From NCBI RefSeq assembly GCF_047511655.1, contig NC_133386.1, positions 177,961,146 through 178,025,145 on the forward strand: 64,000 nt of DNA, read 5' to 3'. A program made the position numbers and the translations under genes. The notes under the pieces were generated by a model, which had not been told where the DNA came from, searched no databases, and saw only the letters and a program-made list of their open reading frames with translations. The stretch is from Castor canadensis (lineage: Eukaryota > Chordata > Mammalia > Rodentia > Castoridae). Below, piece by piece: positions 11,707-21,956 of the stretch. How positions within the stretch are numbered: the first letter of the stretch is position 1; each line of letters starts with the position of its first letter.

Positions 11707-11849
11707 TAAAATTTCTAATTCTATGTGTTAATTTATTGGAAACTTTAATCAAAGACATTAGCTCCATTTTTATGCCTTATATTAATAACTACATCTTACT
11801 CAATGTCCAGGGGTGTTTTTTGTTGTGGTTAAGAACACAAAAGTTTTGT

Positions 11850-12084
11850 CAGGCTCAATGGCTCATGCTTATAATCCTAGCTTCTTGGGAAATGGAGAGT
11901 GGGAGGATTAAGGTTCAAGGCCAGCTTGGGTAAAAAGTTAGAGAAACTCCCATCCCAACAAAACAAACCAGGCATGATGGAACATGCCTGCCATCCCAGA
12001 TGAAAAGTCTTAGGTAGAAAGGAGGATTATACCTCAACTACTACCAAAAACCAGACAAACAAACAAAACACCAAAGGATTTTCT
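11850..12084 (+). mobile_element. Dimeric 7SL-derived (B1/Alu-like) SINE
   Basis: The left monomer (about 11850-11960) has GGCTCATGCTTATAATCC and the GGCCAGC…TTGGGTAAAAAGTTAG core. A short A-rich linker (CAAAACAAAC) leads to a second 7SL-like monomer that starts CAGGCATGATGGAACATGCC. An A-rich tail of ACAAAC units follows. Diverged flanking repeats are suggested (AACACAAAAGTTTTGTC and AACACCAAAGGATTTTCTC). This copy lacks the ID-like third module found in relatives at 13.6, 35.4, 41.8, 55.3 and 57.8 kb. Confidence 0.7.
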
Positions 12085-13277
12085 CTAATTTTCCCATTCA
12101 CTCTCCTTCATAATCTTTTTGGAACCCCAGTCTCTTTTACTCAGCCATCACTAGATGACCCTTTTAACCTCTTCTATGACTTGAATCTGCCATAGAGCAA
12201 TCTCAGCAAGCAGACTTGAATTGGATGAAGTTTCTTAACTTATACAACACACCCTTTCCTGGAAATTTATGAAACTGCATGAGACAACACTAATGTTTCT
12301 AGAATTTTGGCCTCTCAAATTACTCTAGAGAGTGGTGGTTACTTACAACTACAGAAATAGTACAATAAAGTAATCTTGTTGAAGCTGCAAGATAAGGACA
12401 TGAAACCCCTACATAGAGATAGGAAAATGTAAGACACACAGTACAAACTGTAATATCTCATTTCATGTAAAAGTTAACTTTTCTCTTTGAGTCAGAAAAT
12501 GTGACATATAAGGAATCAGGCCACTTTCCTCCTACAATTTCTACCCACCTACCACAACTAAAGCTATTCTTATCTCCTCTGCACTATGCCTTCTGCTTTC
12601 CATGTCACTACCCAGTAAGTAGGGGTCCTAGAACTATGGCCAGGCTGGTTTTCAAGAAAACTTGCTACACGTGGAATGATATGTGTATTGGCCTGTGCTA
12701 TATATGTCTGAAGATCACAGAACAGAACAAAATTAAAAGCATGGAAAGAAAGAAGACCAAGCACATAAGGTTCAGTTTGAGGAGCAGATGACTGTCAAAG
12801 AATAACAATAGTACTCAAAGAATAGGGCTGTCCCTACAAAGAATGCCTGATGAATAAAACATGTTCCTGAAAGAGACAATGAAATATTTCTCAGAAGCAT
12901 TTGGTTATAGGATTATAAATATACCTAGATTAAAGGTAAATTTGTTCAATAAGAAAGGAGAAACTCATAGAAGGTGTGTGTCAAAAATTGTATATACTTA
13001 AGGACAATTGTCACAAGTGTGGAAACAATAGATCCTTCAGTGACTCATGAGGAATACAAGACTGCCTTCCTAACCATAGGAGAAAAACAAAATGATCTTT
13101 TCCCATCGTTTGCAATAATGTGAAAACTGACTTAAGAGGTTTTTCTTTTAAACACTACCATTTGTGTGATATAAATACATATGGTGTTTCATGGCACAGT
13201 TAAAATGTGGAATGGTCGTGTGGAGAATGCTCGTTTTCTGAAATGTGTTCTGCATGGAGCTTTTGCTCTGAGGCTGT
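12085..13277. other. Unassigned intergenic or intronic sequence
   Basis: About 1.2 kb in which I recognise no repeat family, gene or RNA. The open frame at 12501-12791 (96 codons) has no family features and I do not call it coding. Confidence 0.45.
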
Positions 13278-13945
13278 ATTAGTAGTCTTTCTATTGCCAG
13301 TAACACAATACCACATATGAGTTATGAAAAAGCGTGATTTATTTTGGCTCATGTATCTGGAGGTCCAAGGTTGAGGGCTGTATTTTGCAATGACCTTTTC
13401 TGAAGGCAGAGAAGAGCATCACATTGTAAGAGAGAAGGAGCATATACATGTACTTGTGCTGGTCTCTCTTCCCCTTCTTACAAAGCCTCCAGTATTTATT
13501 TATGGGGGCTTCCTCATGATAACCTTATCTAATCCTAACAATCTCCCAAAGGCCCCATCTCTATAAAATCCCATCTACTCTAGAGGCAGAGATCAGGATG
13601 GTCAAGTTTCAGGCCAGCCCAGGCAAAAAGTTAGTGAGACCCCACCCACCTCAATAAACAAGCCAGGTGTGGTGGTTCCTACCTGGAATCCCAGCTATAG
13701 ACAGAAGGCTATAGATGGGAGGATCATGGTCTGAGGCTGGCCCCAGACAAAAGTGCAAGATCCTACCTGAAAAAATAGCAAAGCATGAAAGAGACAGGGT
13801 GAGGCTCAAATGATAGAGCACCTGCATAGCAAGTGTGAGGACCTGGCTTCAAACTCTAGTACCACCAAAAAAAAATTGTCCACACTCATAAAAATCTAAC
13901 AATTTGAACACATGGAACCTTAGAGGATATACTCAAACCACATCC
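13278..13945 (-). mobile_element. MaLR-type LTR (MST/MLT1/THE1-like), antisense, interrupted by a SINE
   Basis: The left part (13278-13568) on the minus strand reads like the 3' half of a MaLR LTR: …CTCCAGATACATGAG…AATAAAT…GTGGTATTGTGTTACTGGC. Its other end resumes at 13879-13945 with a sequence matching the LTR 5' region. The composite SINE at 13569-13878 sits between the two. MaLRs are ancient non-autonomous ERVL-related elements. I assign the class from remembered consensus structure and do not choose a subfamily. Confidence 0.6.
13569..13878 (+). mobile_element. Composite SINE: 7SL monomer + 7SL monomer + ID-like tRNA module
   Basis: Three modules in series. First is a 5'-truncated 7SL-like monomer (ATCCCATCTACTCTAGAGGC…). 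After the linker CTCAATAAA comes a second 7SL-like monomer (CAAGCCAGGTGTGGTGG…ATCCCAGC). The third is an ID-like unit at about 13797-13866 (GGCTCAAATGATAGAGCACC, GCATAGCAAGTGTGAGG, TTCAAACTCTAGTACCACC) with an A-tail. The SINE interrupts an antisense MaLR LTR, with the similar flanks ATAAAATC and ATAAAAATC. The structure fits an extension of the known B1-dID dimer. Confidence 0.8.
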
Positions 13946-14430
13946 ATATTCAAAACATAAAAATGGCAAAGGAAAATTGCTAGTGCTTCCTAAACAGAAT
14001 GGTGGGGCTTTTTGTGCCATCTGTTCTTCTTTGGTTGAGTGAATCCTAAAGGAAGTAGTAGGGTTGATTTAATGTATTTTACTTATTTAGGTCATATTTA
14101 TAATGTGAAAATGTACTGAGAACTAACATGTGCCTGGGTGCTCATTTCCTCTGCCTAGGTAGGGTTTATGGCAGGCAGAAACCAGGGCTGACCTCATCTG
14201 GTATTTTTCAATGTGCCCAACAATTACTGTCATCTTTTATATGCATCATGGCATGAAAAGGGATGCTATATATAGAACTGTGGAGAGCGGATTATGGAAA
14301 GGCTATGAGAACTAAACAAAAACAAGGTGAGATGAGGCTCACCTGCTTTTCTGAGATTGGCACAGCCCCAGAAGCAGAACGGTTGTTTCTCCTAAGTTGT
14401 TTGCATTCAGAGAAGCAGGAATGCAGGTTT
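13946..14430. other. Unassigned sequence upstream of an LTR-like segment
   Basis: Nothing firmly recognised. It may include the outer part of the LTR-like segment that follows. Confidence 0.4.
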
Positions 14431-15080
14431 TTCCTGTTACAATGGCACACCCCTCCCCAAGAGCTGCTGTTCCACCCTGTTTGCCCCTGTTTATAAAAGA
14501 CCCCTGAAGGAGGACATGAGGTTTTTGGGGGGCTTGACTTTGGGCTTTTGCTTTCTGCTGTTTGCTGTTTGCTGTTTGTTTTTGGCTTTTGGGGTTTTGG
14601 CTTTTGAGTTTTGATTTGGGACATGAGGCTCTTGCCTTTGACTTTTGCCTTTTTGGTGTGGGAAAGAAAGAACTTTATACATAAACCTTAGAAAAGCTAA
14701 GCTAAAGAAAAGCCAAAGAGAACATGGGGCAGTGCACAGTGCAAGCCTGGGCACCAAGGCTTTAAGAAAGCTAAAGGAAGATGGGACAGTACAAGCCTGA
14801 GACAAAAAGACCTTAAGAGTGATTAAGCTAAACATAAGCTAAGAGAAAACATAGGATAGAGCTAATCTAAGGAAAGAAGTTTAAGCAAGGTTTTAAAGAA
14901 GACCTAAGTAGCTAGGTTTTAAAGAATTGCAAAGGAGTAAGGCCTTAAAGAATAAAGATAGAGAAAAGAAGCAATGAGGGTTGTGCGTCTCCACCAGAGC
15001 ACCCAACACATCTGACCCCACTTTCTGTCTGTCTGTCTATCCTGTGCCTTTTCTGAATTTCCAGTCACTCCCAGTTAAGA
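14431..15080 (+). mobile_element. Possible degenerate endogenous retroviral LTR (ERV-like)
   Basis: The segment has promoter-like and terminator-like signals in LTR order. It opens with TGTTACAATGGCACACCC. A TATA-like TTATAAAAG follows at about 14491, then a long imperfect repeat of TTTGCTG/CTTTTGG units (14540-14660), and an AATAAA at about 14950. A pyrimidine-rich end carries (TCTG)n at 15025-15038. I see no internal retroviral genes, no primer-binding site and no second LTR, so it would be a solo LTR or an old fragment. The assignment rests on layout only, and single-copy DNA is a real alternative. Confidence 0.3.
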
Positions 15081-15892
15081 CCAGCTAGGTTGAGTAAACA
15101 CCAGGAGCGAGAGGAAGCTTGCTCCAACAAAGGAGGGAATAAAAACAAAGGCTCCCTCCATAGAACTAGTCCCTAAGAGGTAATCTGGAATTTATATCCA
15201 TTTACAAAAGATGAGTCTCAGCATCTATTAGAAGACAGCATGACATTGTAGACAGAATGTAGCCATTTACATCTAGGTTCACATCCAGAATCTACCAGCT
15301 AAAGGAAGTTTAATAATTTACCTGATCCACCTGAGTTCTCTTCTCTCATCTGTAGAGTAGAATAGCAATCTCCTTTCCTGGAACCTTAGGGTAGGGCCAA
15401 AAGCTAGTTGCTTGACTTGGTACTTTGTGAATAGTAACTGCTCCTGAACACACATTCTCACTGACTAAGGCCATACATGAATACTATTTCTTCACTTAGA
15501 AGATAAATAACTCCTCAGATGAGATAAAAGTTCTCTGAACACTTCAAATTAATAATACAGCTTTACTAATACCTGTGTCTTTGCTTAGAATGCCAAATAT
15601 TGCTTCCTTATATTTCACATGACTCAGTTGCTAGATCCCAATTAAATTGACTCCTCCTCTTTGATACATTCATCTCCTCCATTCTTAACCATCAGTGAAA
15701 TTTTCCTCTCCCTGTAGTCAACTGTGTGCAATTTGTTTCAGATTCCATCCTGCTCTGTATTAGTTCCTTATATGCCTGTCTCAGAGGATCCTACTTTACT
15801 TAAATGACCCTTTCTTATTAGCTCCTCTTACACCTTATTCTATGCCTGATGACAATTGCCTGTATTTAATAGTAAAAGTCTCTGCATTCTAG
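15081..15892. other. Unassigned sequence
   Basis: About 800 bp with no recognised repeat or gene. Confidence 0.45.
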
Positions 15893-16090
15893 GAAGTATT
15901 CCTAAGTGCTTTAGTTCAAAATTATCATTTAATCCGTACAATGCCTCAAAGAGAAGAGTATTATAATAGGTCATTCCAATTTCACAGATGAGGAAATTGA
16001 GGCGATAAGTCAATCACCCAAGGTCAGCATCAGCATTTAGGCATTTGCTTCCAGAAACCAATCTCTTAACTGCTCTGCTAGTGATATAGT
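15893..16090 (-). mobile_element. MIR SINE relic, antisense
   Basis: The plus strand reads as the complement of the MIR body: CACAGATGAGGAAATTGAGGC followed by an AAGGTCAGCA-type stretch. This ancient tRNA-derived SINE is found throughout mammals and has decayed as expected for its age. Confidence 0.6.
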
Positions 16091-16097
16091 ATGTTGA

Positions 16098-16620
16098 TTT
16101 AGAACAGGAGACATCTCTTCCACTCTCTGTTGGATTGCAATGAGGAAGACTGAACAGATACAATGACAGCACAGGACACGAGCGTGCTGCAGAAAATGTA
16201 TCTTTCAGAACTCAGTGCATCAGCAGAGGTATTTAAATTAAACTGTCATGTTCCCTCCTACACACAGTTTGAGGATTTGAGTCATCCTTTAGGAGTAGCA
16301 GCATGGGGCTGCTGGTGAACTGCCTCTTGCAGCACTAATTTGGATGACAGTTTGCAACCCAAATCTACATCTCACCACAAATAAAGGTGCAAGCCGTCTG
16401 TGCAGGGAGACAAACGATGTCAAACATCTGCTGAAAAACACGTCCACAGGCTGCAACAAGCCAAGCTTACAAACAAGCATCGGCGCTGGCACTCCAATTA
16501 TCTTAATGTTGGGAGCCTGATGGGCCTCACCTGGGTTCTTCTTGTAGCAAAGAAGTTCTTCAAAAAGGCAGTCAAGACTTTATCTAGGCAAGGAGAGCAA
16601 GATGCTTAGAGAAGAAAGGG
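16098..16620. promoter_or_regulatory. Single-copy, CpG-retaining segment; candidate conserved non-coding element
   Basis: Between about 16140 and 16600 I see no repeat and a balanced, complex base composition. At least seven CpGs fall in about 320 bp (for example GACACGAGCGTGC, AAGCCGTC, AACGATG, ACACGTCC, TCGGCGC), while the flanks are CpG-poor. The open frames here (up to 69 codons) are short and featureless. Retained CpG and complexity are compatible with constraint on a regulatory element but do not prove it. Confidence 0.3.
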
Positions 16621-16794
16621 AGGATAAGGGTAGGGCCAGAAAGTCATTCTTGTGGACTTCCAGGAACTATATACTATGCCAGGTTGTTTGTATGTGTTAT
16701 ACTTGTTCTCTTTTTCTCTCAGATATATACGTTATATTATTATTATATTCTATACATATTATTTATTATATTGTATGTATGTATAATTAATGTA

Positions 16795-16935
16795 TGCTCC
16801 TTGACTTACAATGGCTTTTTATCCTGATAAAATAACTGTAAGTTGAAAAGATTGTAAGTAGAAAATACATTTAATATATTTAACTTAACAGAACATCATA
16901 GCACCTCAGTATACTGTAGAGTATCAAGTATTTTT
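16795..16935 (+). mobile_element. Tigger/pogo-like DNA transposon fragment
   Basis: The stretch starting GCTCCTTGACTTACAATGGC, with internal inverted GTAAGTTGAAAA and GTAAGTAGAAAAT motifs, resembles the terminal part of a non-autonomous Tigger-type transposon that has multiple CTTAC/GTAAG repeats. It is degraded and I do not choose a subfamily. Confidence 0.45.
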
Positions 16936-17284
16936 TCTGTGATCACGTGGTTGTCAAGGTGTGGGTCACTGTAGCTGCCCAGCATCACAAGAGAGAATCC
17001 TACTACATATTACATCCCAAATATCCAAAAAGTATGATTTTTTTACTGAATGCATGCAGTTTTCTTACTATCATGAAATCAAAATATTATAAGAGGAGCC
17101 AAAGTATTCAAGCACTTAGTGTGTATGCATTATCCACGCATGGATTAACCCACTTCACAAAGTTAAGATGGGCAGAAGCAGAACAATACTTAGATTCAAG
17201 TTTTTCCCAACTCTATCACTTGTTCATGGTCACCTCACTTCATAAACTCTCAAACCATAATCTTCATAAAGGTTTGTTATGTGT
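16936..17284. other. Unassigned sequence after the DNA transposon fragment
   Basis: It could include more of the transposon, but I cannot support that. The 118-codon open frame at 16947-17303 shows no recognisable protein features. Confidence 0.4.
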
Positions 17285-17490
17285 TCATTCATTTATCAAA
17301 TGAAAATTAGACTGTGGGCTTAATATGTGCTGAGCACTTTTAAAAGAACTGATAATCCAACAAAATATAAAATAGATCCAGTCCTTATGGAGGAAATGCA
17401 AAATAAATCAAACAAATTTGGTGTGTAATTAATAGGTCAGGTGGTGGAAATTGCCATGAAGAAAAAAATAAAGCAGTATTTGGTACCTAG
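17285..17490 (-). mobile_element. L2-like LINE relic, antisense
   Basis: TTCATTCATTTATCAAATG…TTAATATGTGCTGAGCACTTTT is the complement of the well-known L2 3' end, followed by the usual 'stock sizes' region (CCAGTCCTTATGGAGG). It is very diverged. Confidence 0.45.
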
Positions 17491-17829
17491 AAAATGGTAG
17501 ACTCTAATCCTTCAGTAGGGTTGTCATGAAAATTTACTGATTTATAGGGTAGCATCAAGTAGAAAGATGCCTGGGTTTGTGTGAGCCATGTTTTATGAAC
17601 ATGATACCAATTTATGTACAAGAAATAGCACATGCAGAGACCCTAAATATAATAACATAATATAACTTATGTTTATTGCTGTTATATAGACAATAAACTG
17701 GTAGATCAAAGGTGCAAACAGAGACATCAATTATGAGACAGCCACAATAAATACAGATAAGAGAATATTTAGCCCAAAGGAGAAAAGACATAAGAGCAAT
17801 TTTTAAATAATAATTTGTTGCTTTTCCTT
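17491..17829. other. Unassigned AT-rich sequence
   Basis: No gene or clear repeat. An AT-rich stretch near 17640-17690 carries TATA-rich motifs without supporting context. Confidence 0.4.
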
Positions 17830-18120
17830 CTAAAGCTTTGTGAATTTTCCAAAAAAGGAGATCAAAATTTGCAGACTTCTTGATTCATACTAAGCATTCA
17901 AGAGCCGAGGCCCTGCCCTGCCTTGCCACTGGCAGCGTCTGTGTGCTGATGTTTAGTACCAGCTGCCCCAGACTTGGCATTACTGCCTTCAGAAGGCTGT
18001 GTGCCTTATATACTGCTGTGACGTACTTTAGTCATTAGTCTAGTCATTGGAATGGTACGGAGGTTTTTTGGTTGGGGGAGGGCCTTTTTTGCCTTCCTGC
18101 TATAAAAATGAAATTTCAGT
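17830..18120 (-). pseudogene. Probable 3'UTR part of the IFT20 processed pseudogene
   Basis: The 290 bp downstream of the pseudogene stop (minus strand) have a higher GC content and complexity than the surroundings, for example the stretch at about 17905-17985. No repeat family is visible. Continuity with the coding remnant suggests they derive from the IFT20 mRNA 3'UTR. I could not verify this, and the left boundary is a guess. Confidence 0.4.
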
Positions 18121-18522
18121 TCATTTCTAAAAAGTAAACTGTCTTATAAATTCATTTTCTTCTGCCTCTGCTTTACACAAAGCTCTTTATGCAACCCAAT
18201 ACTTTTGTAGCTCCATTTTCTTTTCTGCTATTAGTGCTTGAAGTTACTGTTGTTGGGCTTCTCTCTGCTTTGCAATGAATTTTAGCAAGTTCCAAGCAGC
18301 TGTGGCCTTCATCTTCTCATTTTCTGCTTCTTTAGCAAGTTGCTCAACAAGTTCAATGAAACCATCAACTGTTTTCTGAAAATCATTGCCAGTTTTGTCC
18401 ACAAAGGCCTTTCACTCTTCTTTGAGCTCTGTGGTCTGCTGGGTAACCTCTGGGTCCAACATCCACAACTCGTTCAGCTCATTGAAGTGTATCCCTGCAT
18501 TCACCAAGATATCCTTGTCCAT
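18121..18522 (-). pseudogene. IFT20: Processed pseudogene of IFT20 (intraflagellar transport protein 20)
   Basis: Read on the minus strand from ATG at 18522, the conceptual protein is collinear with IFT20 without introns. It begins MDKDILVNAGIHFNELNEL and contains [42 protein letters not shown] and LQALIAEKKM, followed by an ALCK/ENEF/QF ending. IFT20 is a small coiled-coil subunit of the IFT-B complex that links the Golgi to ciliary transport; vertebrate IFT20 is about 132 residues and this copy spans 133 codons plus a TGA at 18123-18121. It is dead: premature stops occur at codon 37 (18414-18412), in the glutamine run, after YWVA, and at the penultimate codon of the family, with a one-codon insertion near the middle. 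Loss of all introns implies retrotransposition. I do not see a clear poly(A) tail or flanking duplication. Confidence 0.88.
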
Positions 18523-18640
18523 ATCTGTTTCATTTTCAGGTTCCTTGAAGAAGTTTTGCACAGAGGGGGTAAGAGTGGCAGTCAGGAGGAGATGTGTCAT
18601 AGGAGACAGGGTCAGGAAAGACTACAGTACAAGTTGCTTG
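18523..18640 (-). pseudogene. Probable 5'UTR part of the IFT20 pseudogene
   Basis: The sequence upstream of the lost ATG stays open in frame for 26 codons on the minus strand. It has no repeat identity before the L2 relic at 18648, consistent with mRNA leader sequence. The limit is uncertain. Confidence 0.35.
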
Positions 18641-18647
18641 TACAAAC

Positions 18648-18773
18648 ATTACTCATTCAGCATACATTTCTTGAGTGCCTACTACGTGCCAACCCTGCTA
18701 GGTATTGGGGGTACAAAGATGAATGTAGCATGGTTCCCTCCCTGCAGGAGCACATAGTTGAACTGTGACCCCA
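18648..18773 (-). mobile_element. L2 LINE 3' end, antisense
   Basis: CATTTCTTGAGTGCCTACTA, TGCCAACCCTGCTAGGTATTGGGGGTACAAAGATGAAT and the CCCTGCAGGAGCACATAGTT stretch match the complement of the L2 3' end, an ancient LINE common to mammals. Confidence 0.7.
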
Positions 18774-19394
18774 TAATAGCAGTACACTTTGGCCCAGGCT
18801 GCTACAGGCAAACAGCTTCTCTCTCAAGTTAACTACAGTGGATGTGTGGCCTACCAGCTCTGACCCCTACAATGGCTACCAAACCACATATGAGCATATT
18901 TAAGAAATGGAATTCCATATATAAGAAAGCTGGACGTCTTATGTAGCTTCAGAGGGCAAAAGGTATAATTTGGCTAAGCTCATACTCAGAACATCTCACC
19001 TCTTCTCCTGGTTAGCTATGTCAATTAAAGCAAATTACTGTACTTTCCTATGCTATAGGTGTGACTTCCACAAAATTGGAATAAATATATCTACTTCAAA
19101 GTACTGTAGGACTAAATAAGAAAGCTTTGATAAAAAATATAAGACTGGGGACATTAGCACTGGTTTTGGAGCTGACTCCTTGTATGAGAAAAAGAAGACA
19201 ATGCCAATTCATACTTTGTTCCAGGATTAGTCTGGTACTGAAAGTGATTATTTTCAACTGATCTGTCTGTTCAGAACAGAATCTAATTCAACAGCTCTTA
19301 AAGAAGTATGTGGGAAGGTAGATTAGGGAACAAGTTTCTACCTACCTTGAAACATGAGGCATAAAAGTTTAAGAAGGTGACCAAAGAACAAATA
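18774..19394. other. Unassigned sequence
   Basis: About 620 bp without a recognised repeat or gene. Confidence 0.45.
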
Positions 19395-19520
19395 ACTCAA
19401 TTAATAAATGGATAAATGAATTGGACAGTTCTGAAAATAAGAAATACAAATGACCAATAAATACATGAAGAAATATTTAACATCCTTACCCATAAAGGAT
19501 ATGCAAATCAAAATGAGATT
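19395..19520 (+). mobile_element. Old LINE-1 ORF2 fragment, left half of an interrupted element
   Basis: Sense-strand ORF2 remnant (AAATGGATAAATGAATTGGAC…GATATGCAAATCAAAATGAGATT). The same L1 resumes at 20720 after a younger L1. Joined across the insertion the reading matches the MQIK…LTPV region just before the Cys-rich domain. Confidence 0.75.
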
Positions 19521-20708
19521 AATTTTATGAAGTCCCATATGTCAATTCTTTCTCTTAGTTGCTGGGCTGCTGGGGTTCTATTAAGGAAGTCCTTGGTTAT
19601 ACCTATTAGTTTCAGAGTGTTTCCTGCTCCTTCCTGCACTAACTTCAGAGTTTTGGGTCTGATATTAAGGTCCTTGATCCATTTTGAGTTGATACTAATT
19701 ACAGGATGATAGACATGGTTCTAGTTTTAGTTTCTTGCAGATGGATAACCACTTTTCCCAGCAGCATTTGTTGAAGAGGCTGTCTTTTCTCCATTGTATA
19801 TTTCTGGTCCCTTTGTCAAAAAACAGGTGGGTATAGTTGTGTGGATTGATATCCGGCTCCTCTAGTCTGTTCCACTGGTCTTCATGTCTGTTTTTGTGCC
19901 AATACCATGCTGTTTTTATTGTTATTGCTTTGTAATATAGTTTGAAGTCAGGTATTGTGATACTACCATTTCAATCTCTGTGATGAAAGTCATTGGGATT
20001 TTGATGGGAATTGGAAACAACTAAGATGCCCCACTACTGACAAATGGATCAACAAAATGTGGTATTTATACACAATGGAATTTTACTCAGCCATGAAGAA
20101 AAATGAAAGCTTATCATTTGAAAGTAAATGGATGGAACTGAAGAACATCATTCTGAGTGAGGTTAGCCAGACTCAGAAGACCAAAAAATCATATGTTCTC
20201 CCTCATATGTGGTCTTTATATCTAGGGCAAACACAGCAATGTTGTAGGACTTGGGTTATATGACAAGGGGAGAACATACACAGGAGGTACAGGGTTAGAT
20301 AGAAAACCCAAAACATGAAAGCATTTGATGTCCCCACTCCAGAGGAATTAATACAGAAGCCTTAAAGTGACAGAAGTCAACATGAGAAGGGGATCAGGAA
20401 CCAGTGTAAAGATCAATTAGAGATGAATCAACCTGGGTTGTAAAACATTTGTGCATGAAAGCAATGCTAGGAATCTCTCTGTATAGCTGTCCTTATCTCA
20501 ACTAGCAAAAATGCTGTCTTTCCTATTATTGCTTATTTCTACTCTTCAATGGAACTGGAGAAAAGCGCAGAACAGGTTCTGCCTGGAAGGGAGAGGAGAG
20601 GGGAGAAGAGGAAGGGAGCAGGGGGAAAGGAGAGAGAAATGGCCCAAACAATGTATGCACATATGAATAAATGAATAATAATAAAATTGAAAAGAATATA
20701 AGGATTAA
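19521..20708 (+). mobile_element. Twin-primed LINE-1 inserted into an older L1
   Basis: 19521-20012 is ORF2 sequence in antisense, equivalent to about 4793-5346 of copy A with an internal loss of about 90 bp near 19970. 20013-20708 is sense ORF2 C-terminus (from GGAAACAACTAAGATGCCCC), 3'UTR and A-rich tail. An 11-bp target-site duplication AAAATGAGATT flanks it (19510-19520 and 20709-20719). About 575 bp of L1 between the two pieces are missing, as often seen at twin-priming junctions. Open frames at 19527-19709 and 20057-20263 are ORF2 shards. Confidence 0.88.
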
Positions 20709-21395
20709 AAAATGAGATTGAAATTCCATCTCACCCCAGTCAAATGGCTATCATTAAGAAAACAAATAACAATTAATGCTGGTAAGGATGCTAGGGGCAA
20801 AGAAGCCCTTATACTCTGTTGGTAGGGATATAAATTAGTACAGCAACTATGAAAATCAGTATAAAGTGTCCTTAAGTAACTAAAAATAGAACTTCTATAT
20901 GATTCGGCTGTACCACTTCTGGGCGTATATCCAAAAGAATGTAAATCAGGATACAATAGAGACACCTGCACATCCATGTTTATTGCAGCACTATTCACAA
21001 TAGCCAAGCAATAGATTCAGCCCAGGGAACCATCCGCCAATAAATGGATTTTAAAAACTATACATATGTTATAAATATCACAATATCTATATATACACAA
21101 TATATATGATAAAGTATTATCAAATCATAAAGAAGAATGAAATTATGTCATTTGCAGAAAAATGGATGGAACTGGAGATTAGCCTGTTAAGCAAAATAAT
21201 CCAGACTGAGAAAGACAAAATATTGCATCTCATATGCAGAATCTCGACCAAAAATAAAAATGCCATTGCTTGTTAAATAGGGACTGTGTGGAAGGGGAAC
21301 CAATGAGAGGGGAAAGGTGAAAGGAGAGGTTGGAAGGGGGCAAACATGGTTGAAGTACTTCTTATGCATGTATGAAAATAAAATATCGAAATCCA
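20709..21395 (+). mobile_element. Old LINE-1, right half: ORF2 C-terminus and 3'UTR
   Basis: This continues the element broken at 19520: GAAATTCCATCTCACCCCAG…, a decayed Cys-rich region, CATGTTTATTGCAGCACTATTCACAATAGCC, then a short purine-rich 3'UTR (about 21284-21340) and an A-rich end near 21380-21400. Many indels separate it from the young family. The TA-rich run at 21060-21110 is local expansion. Confidence 0.8.
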
Positions 21396-21956
21396 TTAAA
21401 ATTGGTTAAAGGAAGCAAGGGTAACAAGAGTGAGCAATAGAAGAGGTAAATTCAATCAAAGCACATTACATGCATATATGGAAATATCACAATTAATTCC
21501 TTTTGTATAATTAATATACAGTAATTTAAAACTGTTTTGGTAGGTGTTGGGACTTTGTTTAGGTAAGCTGGTGGAGTCCAGCTAGAGAAAAAAGGGAAAA
21601 ACTCTAGCCATATCGTTTAGCCTAAGAGAGTAGCCAGGGTAGATCCACTTGGCTTCCAGGGATTTTTCAAATACTGTCCAATTTTATCTTCATACGACAC
21701 TGAGATTCCTTGGGTTATCCCAGCTGTGACTAAATGGATGTGGATTTAGGTAGGAGTAGATCCACAGTGAGTGATAACTATGATTGTGTCTGGCACCCTG
21801 GTTAGATCTGCCTCATTGCTGAGGGATTTATTTTTTGACATTAACAATGAATGAAGGACATTGTCAGGAAAATAGTGAGAACTCTGTTCCCACAAAACTT
21901 CAGACAGCTGGATAGCCACTGATTGACAAGGACATTGTGAACACTGATGTGTCACA
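21396..21956. other. Unassigned sequence
   Basis: About 560 bp with nothing recognised. Confidence 0.45.

Noticed and set aside
12501..12791. 96-codon open frame as a hypothetical gene
   Set aside because: Cysteine-rich but without domain, conserved start context or neighbours; the length is expected by chance in this much sequence.
14292..14835. Minus-strand Lys/Pro/Gln-rich open frames as a repeat protein
   Set aside because: They only translate the imperfect T/G-rich nucleotide repeat. No start context or family match.
16947..17303. 118-codon open frame as a hypothetical gene
   Set aside because: It extends into the L2 relic and follows a DNA transposon fragment. No recognisable protein feature.
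18340..18768. Plus-strand frames of 142 and 123 codons
   Set aside because: They are the opposite strand of the IFT20 pseudogene and the adjoining L2 relic.
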